Shown here in pieces: positions 25,164 through 33,564 of a stretch of 64,000 nt of DNA (positions are counted from its first letter, which is position 1; each line of letters starts with the position of its first letter). The position numbers were made by a program, and so were the translations under genes. This DNA is from Amycolatopsis lurida (GTDB lineage Bacteria > Actinomycetota > Actinomycetes > Mycobacteriales > Pseudonocardiaceae): the NCBI RefSeq assembly GCF_900105055.1, contig NZ_FNTA01000004.1, forward strand, positions 744,001 to 808,000, read 5' to 3'. The notes below the pieces were generated by a model. It saw nothing but the letters and a program-made list of their open reading frames with translations. It was not told the origin of the DNA and did no database searches.

Positions 25164-26420
25164 TCAGGCGGCGGTCGCCTCGAGAACCTCGGCCGGCCGC
25201 TTCTCCTGCGCCGACAGCGGTTTCGCCAAGCTGAAGTAGGTGCCGATCACGATCGCGCCCTGCAGGATCGCCAGCCCCCAGAAGGCATAGGGCACCGCCG
25301 TCGCGTCCGCCAGTGAGGACAACGCGACCGTCGCACCGACGCCGAGCCCGAGACCGACGGCCTGAGTGCCGCCGAAGATCCGGCCGACGCGATCTTCCGG
25401 GCTGGCCCGCATCAGCAGCGTGCGCGCGGCGATCCGGCCCTGCGCGAAGCAGAACCCGGCGAACGGGATCGCCGCCATCAGCGCGATGTAGTGCAGCGGC
25501 TGGATCGCGAGGCAGATCAGGTTCCCGAGCGTGCCGAGCACCGCGAGATGGATCCCCTTGAACCGCTTGCTGACCTTGCCGTACGCGGCGGCGCCGACGA
25601 TGAACCCGACCCCGGCCAGCGCGTCGACCACGCCGATCATCCACGCGCCCTGGTTGAAGGTCTGCAGGATCAAGGTCGTCAGAATGACGTTGGCGACCAT
25701 CAGGCCGATGTTGCCGTTGGCGTACAGCAGCGCGAGCCGCTTGATCGGCTGCCGCACGGGGACCTCGACCGGCGCCGACGGGTCGGTGGCCGTGATCTCC
25801 TCGACCACCGGGGCCTTGGCGGGTTTGCGGCCGATCGCGTAGACCAGCACGGCCGAGAGGACGAAGCTCAGCGAGTTGAACACGAACAGCGGCGTCGCGC
25901 CGAACCAGATCACCAGGAAGCCCGCGAGCGAAGACGCCAGCAGCATTCCGGAGTTGCTCGCCATTTCGAAGTGGGAGTTGAACTTCCCGAGCCGCTCGTC
26001 CCGGATCCGTTCCTTGATCAGGCCGTTGCTGGCGGGCATGAACAACGCCGCGGTGCAGGCGAGCATGAAGTTGGCTATGTAGGAACCGAGGTTCGCCGGG
26101 CCGCCGATCCACAGCCACACCGGCAGCGCGAACGCGGTCATCGCGCTCACGAGGTCCGCCGCCACGCACAGCATCCGGCGATCGACCTTGTCGACCAGCT
26201 TGCCGAACATGACCGCGAGCGCGACCTGTGGGATGGACACCGCGATGAACAGCCAGCCGACCGCCAGGGTGGTCTGTTCGGCGTGGAAGACCAGGATCGC
26301 GGCGGCGGTGATCTGGAACGCGTTGCCCGCCGTGGTGATGAATCCCGCCGGAACCAGCAGGCGTTCGGCGAGCCGGGAACTCCGGGCCGCGTCGGCGGAA
26401 AGGGTGCTGTCGAGTGACAT
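25164..26420 (-). CDS. MFS efflux transporter
   Basis: A 418-residue 12-helix major facilitator protein of the drug/H+ antiporter type. The loop 2-3 signature is MFGKLVDKVDRRML; a central loop with PAKAPVVEEITATDPS divides the two halves. Lying between the MetRS-like and binding-protein-like genes in the long operon, it is the obvious product exporter and self-resistance candidate. Confidence 0.88.
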   Translation of the reverse strand: MSLDSTLSADAARSSRLAERLLVPAGFITTAGNAFQITAAAILVFHAEQTTLAVGWLFIAVSIPQVALAVMFGKLVDKVDRRMLCVAADLVSAMTAFALPVWLWIGGPANLGSYIANFMLACTAALFMPASNGLIKERIRDERLGKFNSHFEMASNSGMLLASSLAGFLVIWFGATPLFVFNSLSFVLSAVLVYAIGRKPAKAPVVEEITATDPSAPVEVPVRQPIKRLALLYANGNIGLMVANVILTTLILQTFNQGAWMIGVVDALAGVGFIVGAAAYGKVSKRFKGIHLAVLGTLGNLICLAIQPLHYIALMAAIPFAGFCFAQGRIAARTLLMRASPEDRVGRIFGGTQAVGLGLGVGATVALSSLADATAVPYAFWGLAILQGAIVIGTYFSLAKPLSAQEKRPAEVLEATAA

Positions 26421-26426
26421 GGGGTC

Positions 26427-28046
26427 TCAGACCTCGCTCGTCGGGGGGAATTCCAGTGATGGCACGGGGAAAGCCGTGGTGTGCGTGACGTCGAAGGCGG
26501 CCGCGGTGATCCGGGGTTCGAATCCGCCCGCTTCGGCGGCTCGCTCGGCGAGGTCGATCAGGATCGGCGAGGCACAGCCGATCAACGCCCGCAGTTCGAG
26601 GAAGAGGTCACCGAGCCGCGCGCGGAGCATCTCCTGGTCGAGATTGCCCTTGAGCGTGCGTTCCGTCGCCGCGCGCAGGCGCTCGACGTGCTGCACCACC
26701 AGATCGGCGGCGCGGCTGAGGCTGAAGTCCTCGAGCTCGTAGTTCAAGGCGAACCGGGAGACCATCGCCGCGGCGCGTTCCGTGGCTTCGGTCGACACCG
26801 GGAGCGAGCCGTTCTCGCCACCGACCTCGGCGGTGAGTTTCGCCAGGGTCTCGGCGAGTTCGTTCCACGGCGTGACCAGCCGCTCCCCCGCGACCTTCTC
26901 CAGCGCGGCGCGGGAGAAGTTGGTGCGCGCGAACTCGGGGGCGGTGAGGTTGAGGTGGAACCGCGCGATGTCGCGAGGCACCTCGGCCGCCAGTTCACGG
27001 GCCCAGACCACGTGCCCCTTGCTGGTGGAGAACTTCTCGTTCTCCAGTTCGTAGAACTCGTTGACCAGCAAGGTGTCCGGCAGGACGTAGCGGCCTTCGA
27101 GGGCCATCAGCTCCGCGACGTGGACGACGCCCCAGGTGAACAGCGGATCGAACCCCATGAACACCACGACCCGCGCGTCGTTCTCCGCGAGCCAGGCGTC
27201 GTCGGCGGCGGCCTTCGGCTTCCCGTTGCGCCGCAACGCGTACTCGGTGCAGTACATCGAGGCGGGCATCCCCTCGACCCAGGCGTTCAGCCGTTGCCCG
27301 GGGGTCTGGAGGAACGGCGCCGGCAGGCCCCATTTCACCGGGTACGTGATCGCGAAGTCGGGCAACGGCCCGGCGAGCAGTTCCCGCATCAGCCCGAGCA
27401 CGTGCGGCCGCCACGCGGGACCGCGCTCTTCGTAGTAGGCGAGGAGTTGTTCGCGGTACTCCGAGACCGGGAAGACCATGATCTCGGTTTCGCGGTAGGT
27501 CACCTCGTCGGCCGGGTCGAGCACCGAGTACGGCTCGATGAGCGCGTCGAAATCGATCGGATGCCCGCAACCCTCGCAGAACCCGCCGCGGCTGTCGGCG
27601 AGGCACGTCGGGCAGCCACCGCCGACGAAACCCTCGACCAGGAACTCGCCCGTGCTCTCGCTGTAGGGCAGCCGCACCTTGCGCAGGCGGAGCTTGCCCT
27701 TGTCGTACAGGCGTTTGACGTAGTCGTAGACCAGCGCCTTGTAGCCGTCGTCGGTCGGCGAGAAACCGTCGACCTCGACGCCCATCGCCTTGAAGGTGCG
27801 CTGGATGTTCTCGGTCGACTGCTCGACCAGTTCGGGCGGTGTCAGCCCGACTCTGGCCGCGCTGGTGACGAGGTAGGTCTGGCTGTCGTCGGTGCAGGAG
27901 GCGAACACGGCCTCGCGGCCGGCCGCGCGCAGGTATCGCCGGTGCACGTCGGCACCGAGGTACGGGCCGGCGATATGCCCGATGTGCAGATCCCCGTTGG
28001 ACGTCGGCGGGCCGCCGATGATCACCACCGGTCGCTTGTCGGTCAT
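26427..28046 (-). CDS. methionyl-tRNA-synthetase-like N-N bond (hydrazine) synthetase subunit
   Basis: A 539-residue class I synthetase resembling MetRS. The HIGH motif is intact (H21-I-G-H24), KFSTSKG replaces KMSKS, and CPTCLADSRGGFCEGCG is the zinc knuckle. In s56-p1 (Spb40) and pyrazomycin/formycin pathways a protein with cupin and MetRS-like domains activates an amino acid and joins it to N6-hydroxylysine, forming an N-N bond. Here the MetRS part is a separate gene, starting two bases after the cupin stop. It is very unlikely to be the housekeeping MetRS given its place in the operon. Confidence 0.88.
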   Translation of the reverse strand: MTDKRPVVIIGGPPTSNGDLHIGHIAGPYLGADVHRRYLRAAGREAVFASCTDDSQTYLVTSAARVGLTPPELVEQSTENIQRTFKAMGVEVDGFSPTDDGYKALVYDYVKRLYDKGKLRLRKVRLPYSESTGEFLVEGFVGGGCPTCLADSRGGFCEGCGHPIDFDALIEPYSVLDPADEVTYRETEIMVFPVSEYREQLLAYYEERGPAWRPHVLGLMRELLAGPLPDFAITYPVKWGLPAPFLQTPGQRLNAWVEGMPASMYCTEYALRRNGKPKAAADDAWLAENDARVVVFMGFDPLFTWGVVHVAELMALEGRYVLPDTLLVNEFYELENEKFSTSKGHVVWARELAAEVPRDIARFHLNLTAPEFARTNFSRAALEKVAGERLVTPWNELAETLAKLTAEVGGENGSLPVSTEATERAAAMVSRFALNYELEDFSLSRAADLVVQHVERLRAATERTLKGNLDQEMLRARLGDLFLELRALIGCASPILIDLAERAAEAGGFEPRITAAAFDVTHTTAFPVPSLEFPPTSEV

Positions 28047-28048
28047 GC

Positions 28049-28414
28049 TCACGCGTCCGCCTCGTGCCGGGCGGCGAACTTCACCGTCATGTCGGAGTCC
28101 CACCAGATCGCGTACATCTCGAAGTCCTCCGCACCGTCGTTGAGGATGCGGTGCTCGGTGCCGGGTTTGTGGAATTCGATGTCGCCGGGCCGGAAGGCGC
28201 GGCGCTCTCCCCCGGACTCGACGACCGCTTCGCCGTTGACGGCGATGAAGATCTCGTACTCGTGGTGGGAATGCGCACCCGTCGCGCCGTGCGCCGGCAC
28301 CGTCACCCAGGCGCCTTCGAACGGCGCGTTCAGTGCCGCCCACGGCAGGAGCCGCTGGCCGTAGGCGCCGTTCTCGAAGACCATCTTTTCCCGCTCAAGC
28401 GGACGGATCTCCAT
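28049..28414 (-). CDS. cupin subunit of the putative hydrazine synthetase
   Basis: A 121-residue single-domain cupin. Metal ligands are visible as H48, H50 and E54 in GAHSHHEYE and H88 in HKPGTEH. In the fused hydrazine synthetases the cupin domain catalyses rearrangement of the ester of N-hydroxylysine to the N-N product. The gene is followed directly by the MetRS-like gene and preceded by the N-hydroxylase, the order expected if the three proteins act in sequence. Confidence 0.87.
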   Translation of the reverse strand: MEIRPLEREKMVFENGAYGQRLLPWAALNAPFEGAWVTVPAHGATGAHSHHEYEIFIAVNGEAVVESGGERRAFRPGDIEFHKPGTEHRILNDGAEDFEMYAIWWDSDMTVKFAARHEADA

Positions 28415-28437
28415 GACGTTCTCTTCCTTCTCGTGGG

Positions 28438-29751
28438 TCAGCGGGTGGCGACGATGGGGGCGGTTTCCGAAGTCGGCTGCGGTGGCACCGAAGGGTTCTC
28501 TCCGCGGTGGGCGAGGATGTCCTGCAGGATGTCGTTGGCCCGCGGGGCGAGGACGCTCAGCAGCGAGTCCGCGATGCCGTGCGTGGCCTCGTTGACACCT
28601 TGGAGGTACACGGCCGCGGTGGCGGGCTGGTCGATCTCCAACCGGTAGTCGCGGGTCACCTTGATCTCGGACAGGCCGATCGACTTCGCGATCTCCTGGA
28701 CCATCCTCGGCATCTCCGGGGAGAAACCGGTGCCGAGCAGGACGAGATCGGTGCGCAGTTCCTGCGTCTCGCCGGTGCGCCGATCGGTCAGCTCCAGCAC
28801 GATCTCGTCGCCCTCGTCACGGGCGTCGGTGATGTCGTTCATCGTGATCATCTTGAGCCGGGACCGGCCCGAGAGACGGTCCAGGTAGATCGAGCGGTAG
28901 AGCGCGTCCATCGTGCCCGGCGCCAGCCCGGAGTAGTTCGTGTGGTGCATCTCCTTGAGCATCTGCTCGCGCGCTTCCGGCCGCGCCTCGAAGAACTTGT
29001 CCACATGGGACGGGAAGAACAGCTCGTTGTTGAACTTGCTGCTCTCGTAGTAGTTCAGCCCGATCGAACGCATCACCATCGTCGGCTTGCATTCGGGAAG
29101 ATCGTTCTGCACCGAGCCGAACAGTTCCGCCGCGCTCTGCCCGGCGCCGATCACCGCGACGCGGTATGGAAGGTCCTTGCGCAGCTTGGCGATCCTCGGC
29201 AGATACTGCGTGCTGTGGATGACGCGATCCTGGTTCACCGTCCGGAGCAGGTCGGGGATCCGCGCGTCGCGCCCGGCGCCGACCACCAGGTACCGGCTGC
29301 GGATGACCTCGCCGTCGGCGACGCGGGTGTCCCAGCCGGTGAGGGTGCCGTCCGTCCACACAGGAGTGATCTCGCGGCATTCCCGGCCACGCTGCAGATC
29401 CACCAGGGACAGCGAGTCCGCCGTCCACTTGAGATAGTCGGCGAGTTCCACCCGATACGGGACGAAACTGCCCATGTTCACGAATTCGTTGAGCCGGTTC
29501 GTCGCATGCAGGTAGTTCAGGAACGAGAAGCGGCTACGCGGGTTGCGCAGGGTCACCAGGTCCTTGAGGAACGAGACCTGCGACAGAGCCTCCGGCAGGA
29601 GCATTCCCCGCTGCCAGGAGACCTCTTCGTCCCGTTCGAGCAGGACCGATTCGCGGGCCAGGCCGGGCGCGAGCTCTTCCAGTGCCACTGCGAGCGCCAG
29701 GTTGGACGGTCCTGCTCCGACTGCGAGCAGCTCGACATCACGGTTCGCCAT
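28438..29751 (-). CDS. lysine/ornithine-type N-hydroxylase
   Basis: FAD- and NADPH-dependent N-monooxygenase of the IucD/SidA/PvdA family, 437 residues. GAGPSN (12-17) binds FAD, AVIGAGQSAAELF binds NADPH, and LVLLGTGFSPEMP is the C-terminal ATGY-like motif. Its product should be N6-hydroxylysine (or N5-hydroxyornithine). No siderophore synthetase, acyltransferase or ferric transport gene is nearby, and the cupin and MetRS-like genes follow at once, so the hydroxylamine is most likely used for N-N bond formation. Confidence 0.9.
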   Translation of the reverse strand: MANRDVELLAVGAGPSNLALAVALEELAPGLARESVLLERDEEVSWQRGMLLPEALSQVSFLKDLVTLRNPRSRFSFLNYLHATNRLNEFVNMGSFVPYRVELADYLKWTADSLSLVDLQRGRECREITPVWTDGTLTGWDTRVADGEVIRSRYLVVGAGRDARIPDLLRTVNQDRVIHSTQYLPRIAKLRKDLPYRVAVIGAGQSAAELFGSVQNDLPECKPTMVMRSIGLNYYESSKFNNELFFPSHVDKFFEARPEAREQMLKEMHHTNYSGLAPGTMDALYRSIYLDRLSGRSRLKMITMNDITDARDEGDEIVLELTDRRTGETQELRTDLVLLGTGFSPEMPRMVQEIAKSIGLSEIKVTRDYRLEIDQPATAAVYLQGVNEATHGIADSLLSVLAPRANDILQDILAHRGENPSVPPQPTSETAPIVATR

Positions 29752-29809
29752 TTGTTTGCTCCGCCATCGTTGAGAGTGCTGGGAAGGTGTGGTGCGGTGC
29801 CGTGCGCGG

Positions 29810-31066
29810 TCAGGCGCCGACGGCCACCGAGGGCAACAGGGGGTGCGCGGTCAGCCGGACTTGGGCCATGGCCTTGTCCAGCACCGCTTCGCAGTCTTCG
29901 GGATCGGCGCCCGCGCAGATCACGTACGCGTGCCGCGAGATGAACTCCGCCGGCGGCAGCCGCAGGCGCCCGCCCGGCTCGACGAGCACGTCCGCGGCGA
30001 GGATCCCGTTGTCCCGCAAGGTATCCGGAACGGACACGGACTCGACGACACAGTCCTGTTTCGGGTAGCCGAACCGCACGCCGACCCACCGGGGCTCGGC
30101 CTCGTGCGGGATATGGGGACGCATGCCGAGTGCGACGTCGACCGCGGCCGCGCCCGGGTCGACCCCGGTCGCGAACTTGGCGAGCAACGGGATCAGGTCG
30201 CCGCCGAGCCTGCCGTTGATCTCCACGATCACCGGCCCCCGTTCGGTGAGCTTGAGCTCGGTGTGGGTGATGCCGTACCGGAAGTCGATCGCGCTGTGCG
30301 CGCGGGCCAGCGTCGAACGCAGGACCGGGTCGGCGAGCAGTTCGTCCGCGGAGCTGACCAGGTGGCCGAGCTCCTCGAAGTACGGATGCATGCCGACCGT
30401 CTTGTGTGCCACGAACATCGGTGTGTACTCGCCGTCGACGACGGCACCGTCCACACTGATCTCCGGACCGCTCAGGTACTCCTCGACCAGCGCCCCGCCC
30501 TTGTAAGCGGGAGAGCCGCCGAAGCTGGCGTCCTCCGCGGTCCGGAACGCCTTCCGCACCGCCTCGGCGTCCTCCGCGAGGCTGACGCCGATACTGGCCC
30601 CGCCTCCGCGCGGCTTGACCACGACCGGATACCCGATCCGTTCGGCCACGCGGACGGCCTGGTCGTCGTCGTGCACGAACCCGAAATCGGGCTGCGCGAC
30701 GCCGGCCGCGGTGAGCGTCCGGCGGCTGAACCACTTGTCACGGCAGCCTTCGATCGCGGAGATCCCGGCACCCGGCACCCCGAGTTCGTCCGCGACATGC
30801 GCCGCCGCCACGATCAGCGCCTCGTCCCAGGACACCACGCCGAGCACCGGCGTGGTCGCGTTCAGCGCCCGGGCCGCGGCCAGCACGGCGTCCTGGTCCT
30901 GTGTGTCCAGCACCGTGGCGCCGGTGATGTAGCGCTCCTGCCAGGTCGGTTCGGTCCCGTTGAACAGCCACAAGGGATGCCGGTGCCCGGCCGACGCCAA
31001 CAGGTACTCCCGGTACGGCCGCATCCCGCAGCCGATCACCAGGACAACACCCTCCGCTGAGCTCAT
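29810..31066 (-). CDS. ATP-grasp ligase 3 (first gene of the long operon)
   Basis: A 418-residue ATP-grasp carboxylate-amine ligase. The ATP-binding strand is YPVVVKPRGGGASIGVSL, with metal ligands in GPVIVEINGRLGGDLIPLL. ATG 31066 (MSSAEGVVLV) follows GGGGAGAGGG; the frame is open 29 codons further, but that would include the promoter dyad. It leads the long operon of twelve genes running to 17776 and stands 58 bases before the N-hydroxylase gene, suggesting that it couples the hydrazine product or its precursor. Confidence 0.87.
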   Translation of the reverse strand: MSSAEGVVLVIGCGMRPYREYLLASAGHRHPLWLFNGTEPTWQERYITGATVLDTQDQDAVLAAARALNATTPVLGVVSWDEALIVAAAHVADELGVPGAGISAIEGCRDKWFSRRTLTAAGVAQPDFGFVHDDDQAVRVAERIGYPVVVKPRGGGASIGVSLAEDAEAVRKAFRTAEDASFGGSPAYKGGALVEEYLSGPEISVDGAVVDGEYTPMFVAHKTVGMHPYFEELGHLVSSADELLADPVLRSTLARAHSAIDFRYGITHTELKLTERGPVIVEINGRLGGDLIPLLAKFATGVDPGAAAVDVALGMRPHIPHEAEPRWVGVRFGYPKQDCVVESVSVPDTLRDNGILAADVLVEPGGRLRLPPAEFISRHAYVICAGADPEDCEAVLDKAMAQVRLTAHPLLPSVAVGA

Positions 31067-31120
31067 TCCCTCTCCCCACCAGCCCGTCGCTCCGTCGCGG
31101 GCTACTACATCCCGGGGGCG

Positions 31121-31158
31121 GGTTGACCGGAACCCTTGATTCGGGAAGAACAATCAAC
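31121..31158 (-). promoter_or_regulatory. shared cluster dyad element, copy 2
   Basis: GTTGACCGGAA and GAAGAACAATCAAC (plus reading) with one more base in the centre than copy 1 at 14732. Its near edge is 56 bases before the ATP-grasp 3 ATG. Outer GTTGA/TCAAC make an inverted repeat. Likely the common control point of both biosynthetic operons. Confidence 0.65.
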
Positions 31159-31164
31159 GCGGGC

Positions 31165-31390
31165 GTGGCTTCAGAGGGTGGTTTCGTAAGTGGCGGCGAG
31201 GCGCTCCAGCGGCTCGTTTACCGGGCCCGGCGTCCTCGCGGGTCAGCAGGCCGGCCTTGACCAGCCGCTACGACCGGTCGGCAAAGATGTCGGACGCGAT
31301 CCCCCTCTTCGGAACCGGCGAGCACCTGGCGCCGAACGCCTCGACCGCGGCGTTGATCGGGCAGCCGGAACGGGCGGGTTCCGCCCTCCG
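31165..31390 (-). pseudogene. decayed HxlR-like regulator
   Basis: On the minus strand the conceptual translation has SGCPINAAVEAFGARCS, then IASDIFADRS, an in-frame TAG near 31270, and RLVKAGLLTREDAG, all in the order of an HxlR winged-helix protein. A large piece between the first and second block is missing, and a further frame change seems to precede the tail. No intact reading frame remains. Confidence 0.45.
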
Positions 31391-31461
31391 TGAGCCACCC
31401 GATTGCAAGACCGCGGATCCGAGAGGCGTGCTCGACGCCCGGTCCCAGCCCGCCTGATGAC

Positions 31462-31524
31462 GAGTGGCGTCCGTCCAGACACGCGTGTCGTCCGCCTGAT
31501 CACGCGTGTCGTCCGTTCGATCAC
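31462..31524. repeat. 21-base-period repeat array (locus 3, one orientation only)
   Basis: Three units at 31462, 31483 and 31504 (GCGTGTCGTCCGTTCGATCAC type) in the same orientation; the inverted half seen at other loci is absent. It lies between the VOC gene stop (31605) and the decayed regulator. The rest of 31067-31604 holds the dyad element and the pseudogene. Confidence 0.8.
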
Positions 31525-31604
31525 GAGACATCGCCGGTACTGGACTTCCTGAGTGGCAAGGACCGTCAGAACGACCCGAATCACTCACGACCGGCCGAAA
31601 GCCC

Positions 31605-32012
31605 CTAGGACAGAATGATGTTCACCATCCACGAGATGCCGAACCTGTCGATGCAGGCACCGAATTCGTCGCCCCACATCTGCTTTTCGAGCGGAACCGA
31701 AACGGTGCCGTCGGCGGAGAGCTTCTCCCAGTATCCGCGCAATTCCTCGCCGTCGTCGCCACTGAGGCTGATCGACACGTTGGTGCCCGGATTGTGCTCC
31801 ATTCCCGGCGGCGTGTCCGACGCCATGATCGTGTAGCCGCTCGGGGAATCGAGTTGGCTGTGCATGATCTGGTCCTCCGCCGGCGTTCCGGCCATACCGG
31901 ACTCGCCGAACGTATTCAGCGTCAGTTCCCCGCCGAACACCGACTTGTAGAACTCCATGGCCTGCCGGGCATCACCGGCGAAGCTGAGGTAAGGATTGAG
32001 ACGGGAAGCCAT
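31605..32012 (-). CDS. VOC-family (PhnB/glyoxalase-like) protein
   Basis: A 135-residue vicinal-oxygen-chelate protein of the PhnB-like group (SRLNPYLSFAGDARQAMEFY start; MWGDEFGACIDRFGISWMVN end). Members are small dimeric proteins, some of which bind metals or drugs; no specific reaction can be given. It is monocistronic, with repeats after its stop. Confidence 0.85.
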   Translation of the reverse strand: MASRLNPYLSFAGDARQAMEFYKSVFGGELTLNTFGESGMAGTPAEDQIMHSQLDSPSGYTIMASDTPPGMEHNPGTNVSISLSGDDGEELRGYWEKLSADGTVSVPLEKQMWGDEFGACIDRFGISWMVNIILS

Positions 32013-32172
32013 TGGAACGCTCCTTCTGGTCGGGTCACGAGCATCCTGACAGACGCCTCCCGGCGCGACAACGGCTGGACTACCGCCGGGTGAATTCCTT
32101 CGCGCACCAAAAATTCAACCCCGTTCACCGAATGCGGTGAGCGATTTTCCGAACGTCGCTCAGGGTCCCCGT

Positions 32173-32741
32173 ATGCCCGAGTTCCGGATCCACCCCGCGA
32201 CGGCCGACCGGTTCGGTGACGTCGCGACGAACGGGAACAAGCGCGCCTGCTGGTGTCTCGCCTACCGCGCGAAGCCCTCGGACTACAGCCGATTGCGCGG
32301 CGACGAACGCGCCGAACATGTCCGCGGCCTGTGCGCGGCGGATCCGGCGCCCGGAGTCCTCGCCTGCCGCGGCTCCACCTCGGTCGGCTGGTGCGGCGTC
32401 GGGCCGCGCGCGCACCTCCACCGTATGACGCGTTCCCGGACGATGCCGCCGATCGACGACGTTCCGGCGTGGACGGTCATCTGTTTCGTCGTCAGGTCGG
32501 CCATCGCCGCAAGGGTGTGGCGATGGCCGGCGCGGTCTCCTACGCCCGGTCACACGGTGCGCCCGTCATCGAGGGCTACCCGGTCGATCCCGGTGAGGGA
32601 CGGATCAACCCTTCCGCGGCATACGTAGGGACCATCGGGCTGTTCGCCGCCGCTGGGTTCTCGCTCATCGAAGAGACCGAGGCGCGCTCGGACCGGAGAC
32701 CGCGGTGGCTGATGCGGCTCGATCTGCGTGCCGGCTCTTGA
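32173..32741 (+). pseudogene. GNAT acetyltransferase broken by a frameshift
   Basis: The first part reads MPEFRIHPATADRFGDVA to DVPAWTVICFVVR in one frame. The continuation, GHRRKGVAMAGAVSYARSHG (with the acetyl-CoA loop) to RPRWLMRLDLRAGS, is in the next frame. One base appears to be missing near 32494-32500. Both halves align end to end with a common actinobacterial acetyltransferase family, so a single-base deletion or a sequencing error is the simplest explanation. Confidence 0.8.
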
Positions 32742-32764
32742 GCGACACCGACCAGCGGCGAGCA

Positions 32765-32787
32765 GCGTGGCGAAAGCGGCTTTCGCA
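32765..32787. repeat. single element-A-like hairpin
   Basis: GGCGAAAGCGGCTTTCGCAAC resembles half of the composite element at 7012 and 46410. It follows the broken acetyltransferase gene. Confidence 0.6.
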
Positions 32788-32878
32788 ACTCCTCCCAGGA
32801 CCCCGCCCGACCACCCACTCCATCGACAACCGGGCGCTACCGATTGACTTTCGATAGATAACGCGCGAAACTCGATTC

Positions 32879-33358
32879 ATGATCACAGGACAACGGGCGG
32901 TCGCGCCTCTCCGAGTGTTCCTCGTACTGCTGTTCGGGGTCCTCGTCCTCTTCCAGACCATGTCCCTGCCGGGACAGTTCGCGCACATGGCCCGGCAAGA
33001 CCCCGAAATGGCATACCTGCGCTGGCCCGCGACGGCGATCTCCATCTTCTGGGTGCTGTGTGTCCAGGTCGTGGTCGTCGCCACCTGGCATCTGCTCACG
33101 CTGGTCAAGAAAGACCGGATCTTCACCGAGGCTTCCCTGAGATGGGTGGACGCCATCGTGTGGGCGATCCTCGCCGGCTGGGTGGTGCTGGCGGGCGTGT
33201 TCCTCTATGTCGGCTTCAACGCCGAAGATCCTGGCCTGCCGCTGCTGTTGTTCTTGGCGTTGATCGGCGTCGCCGTGCTGGGCCTGCTCATGGTCGTGTT
33301 GCGCACGTTGCTGCGGCAGGCCACCACCCTGCGGTCGGACATGGAACAGGTGATCTGA
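32879..33358 (+). CDS. DUF2975 membrane protein
   Basis: A 159-residue protein with four predicted transmembrane helices (FLVLLFGVLVLFQTM; ISIFWVLCVQVVVVATW; VWAILAGWVVLAGVFLYV; LLLFLALIGVAVLGLLMVV). DUF2975 proteins are typically encoded with a small Cro-like regulator, as here: the stop overlaps the next ATG by one base. Function unknown, perhaps membrane stress sensing with the partner. Confidence 0.85.
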   Translation: MITGQRAVAPLRVFLVLLFGVLVLFQTMSLPGQFAHMARQDPEMAYLRWPATAISIFWVLCVQVVVVATWHLLTLVKKDRIFTEASLRWVDAIVWAILAGWVVLAGVFLYVGFNAEDPGLPLLLFLALIGVAVLGLLMVVLRTLLRQATTLRSDMEQVI

Positions 33359-33564
33359 TGCCGATCGTCGTCCGCATCGATGTCGAGCTGGCCAAGCGCA
33401 AGATGAGTGTCGGCGAGTTCGCCGAACTCGTCGGGCTCACCCCGGCGAACGTGGCGGTGCTGAAGAACGGCCGCGCCAAGGCCGTCCGGTTCAGCACCCT
33501 CGAAGCGATGTGCCGGGTGCTCGAATGCCAGCCCGGCGACCTGCTCGAATGGGTTGAGGACTAG
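33358..33564 (+). CDS. XRE-type helix-turn-helix regulator (YozG-like)
   Basis: A 68-residue protein that is almost entirely an HTH: KMSVGEFAELVGLTPANVAV then FSTLEAMCRVLECQPGDLLEW. Start and upstream stop share one base (TGATG), giving tight coupling to the DUF2975 gene. It probably regulates this pair. Its last four bases overlap the convergent P450 gene. Confidence 0.87.
   Translation: MPIVVRIDVELAKRKMSVGEFAELVGLTPANVAVLKNGRAKAVRFSTLEAMCRVLECQPGDLLEWVED

Noticed and set aside
26427..28046. Housekeeping or resistance-type methionyl-tRNA synthetase.
   Set aside because: It is embedded in the operon directly after the cupin. A self-resistance duplicate cannot be fully excluded, but the cupin/N-hydroxylase context favours hydrazine synthesis.
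28438..29751. Hydroxamate siderophore gene.
   Set aside because: No NIS synthetase, NRPS, acyl/acetyltransferase partner or iron-siderophore transport gene lies nearby, while the cupin and MetRS-like genes follow directly.
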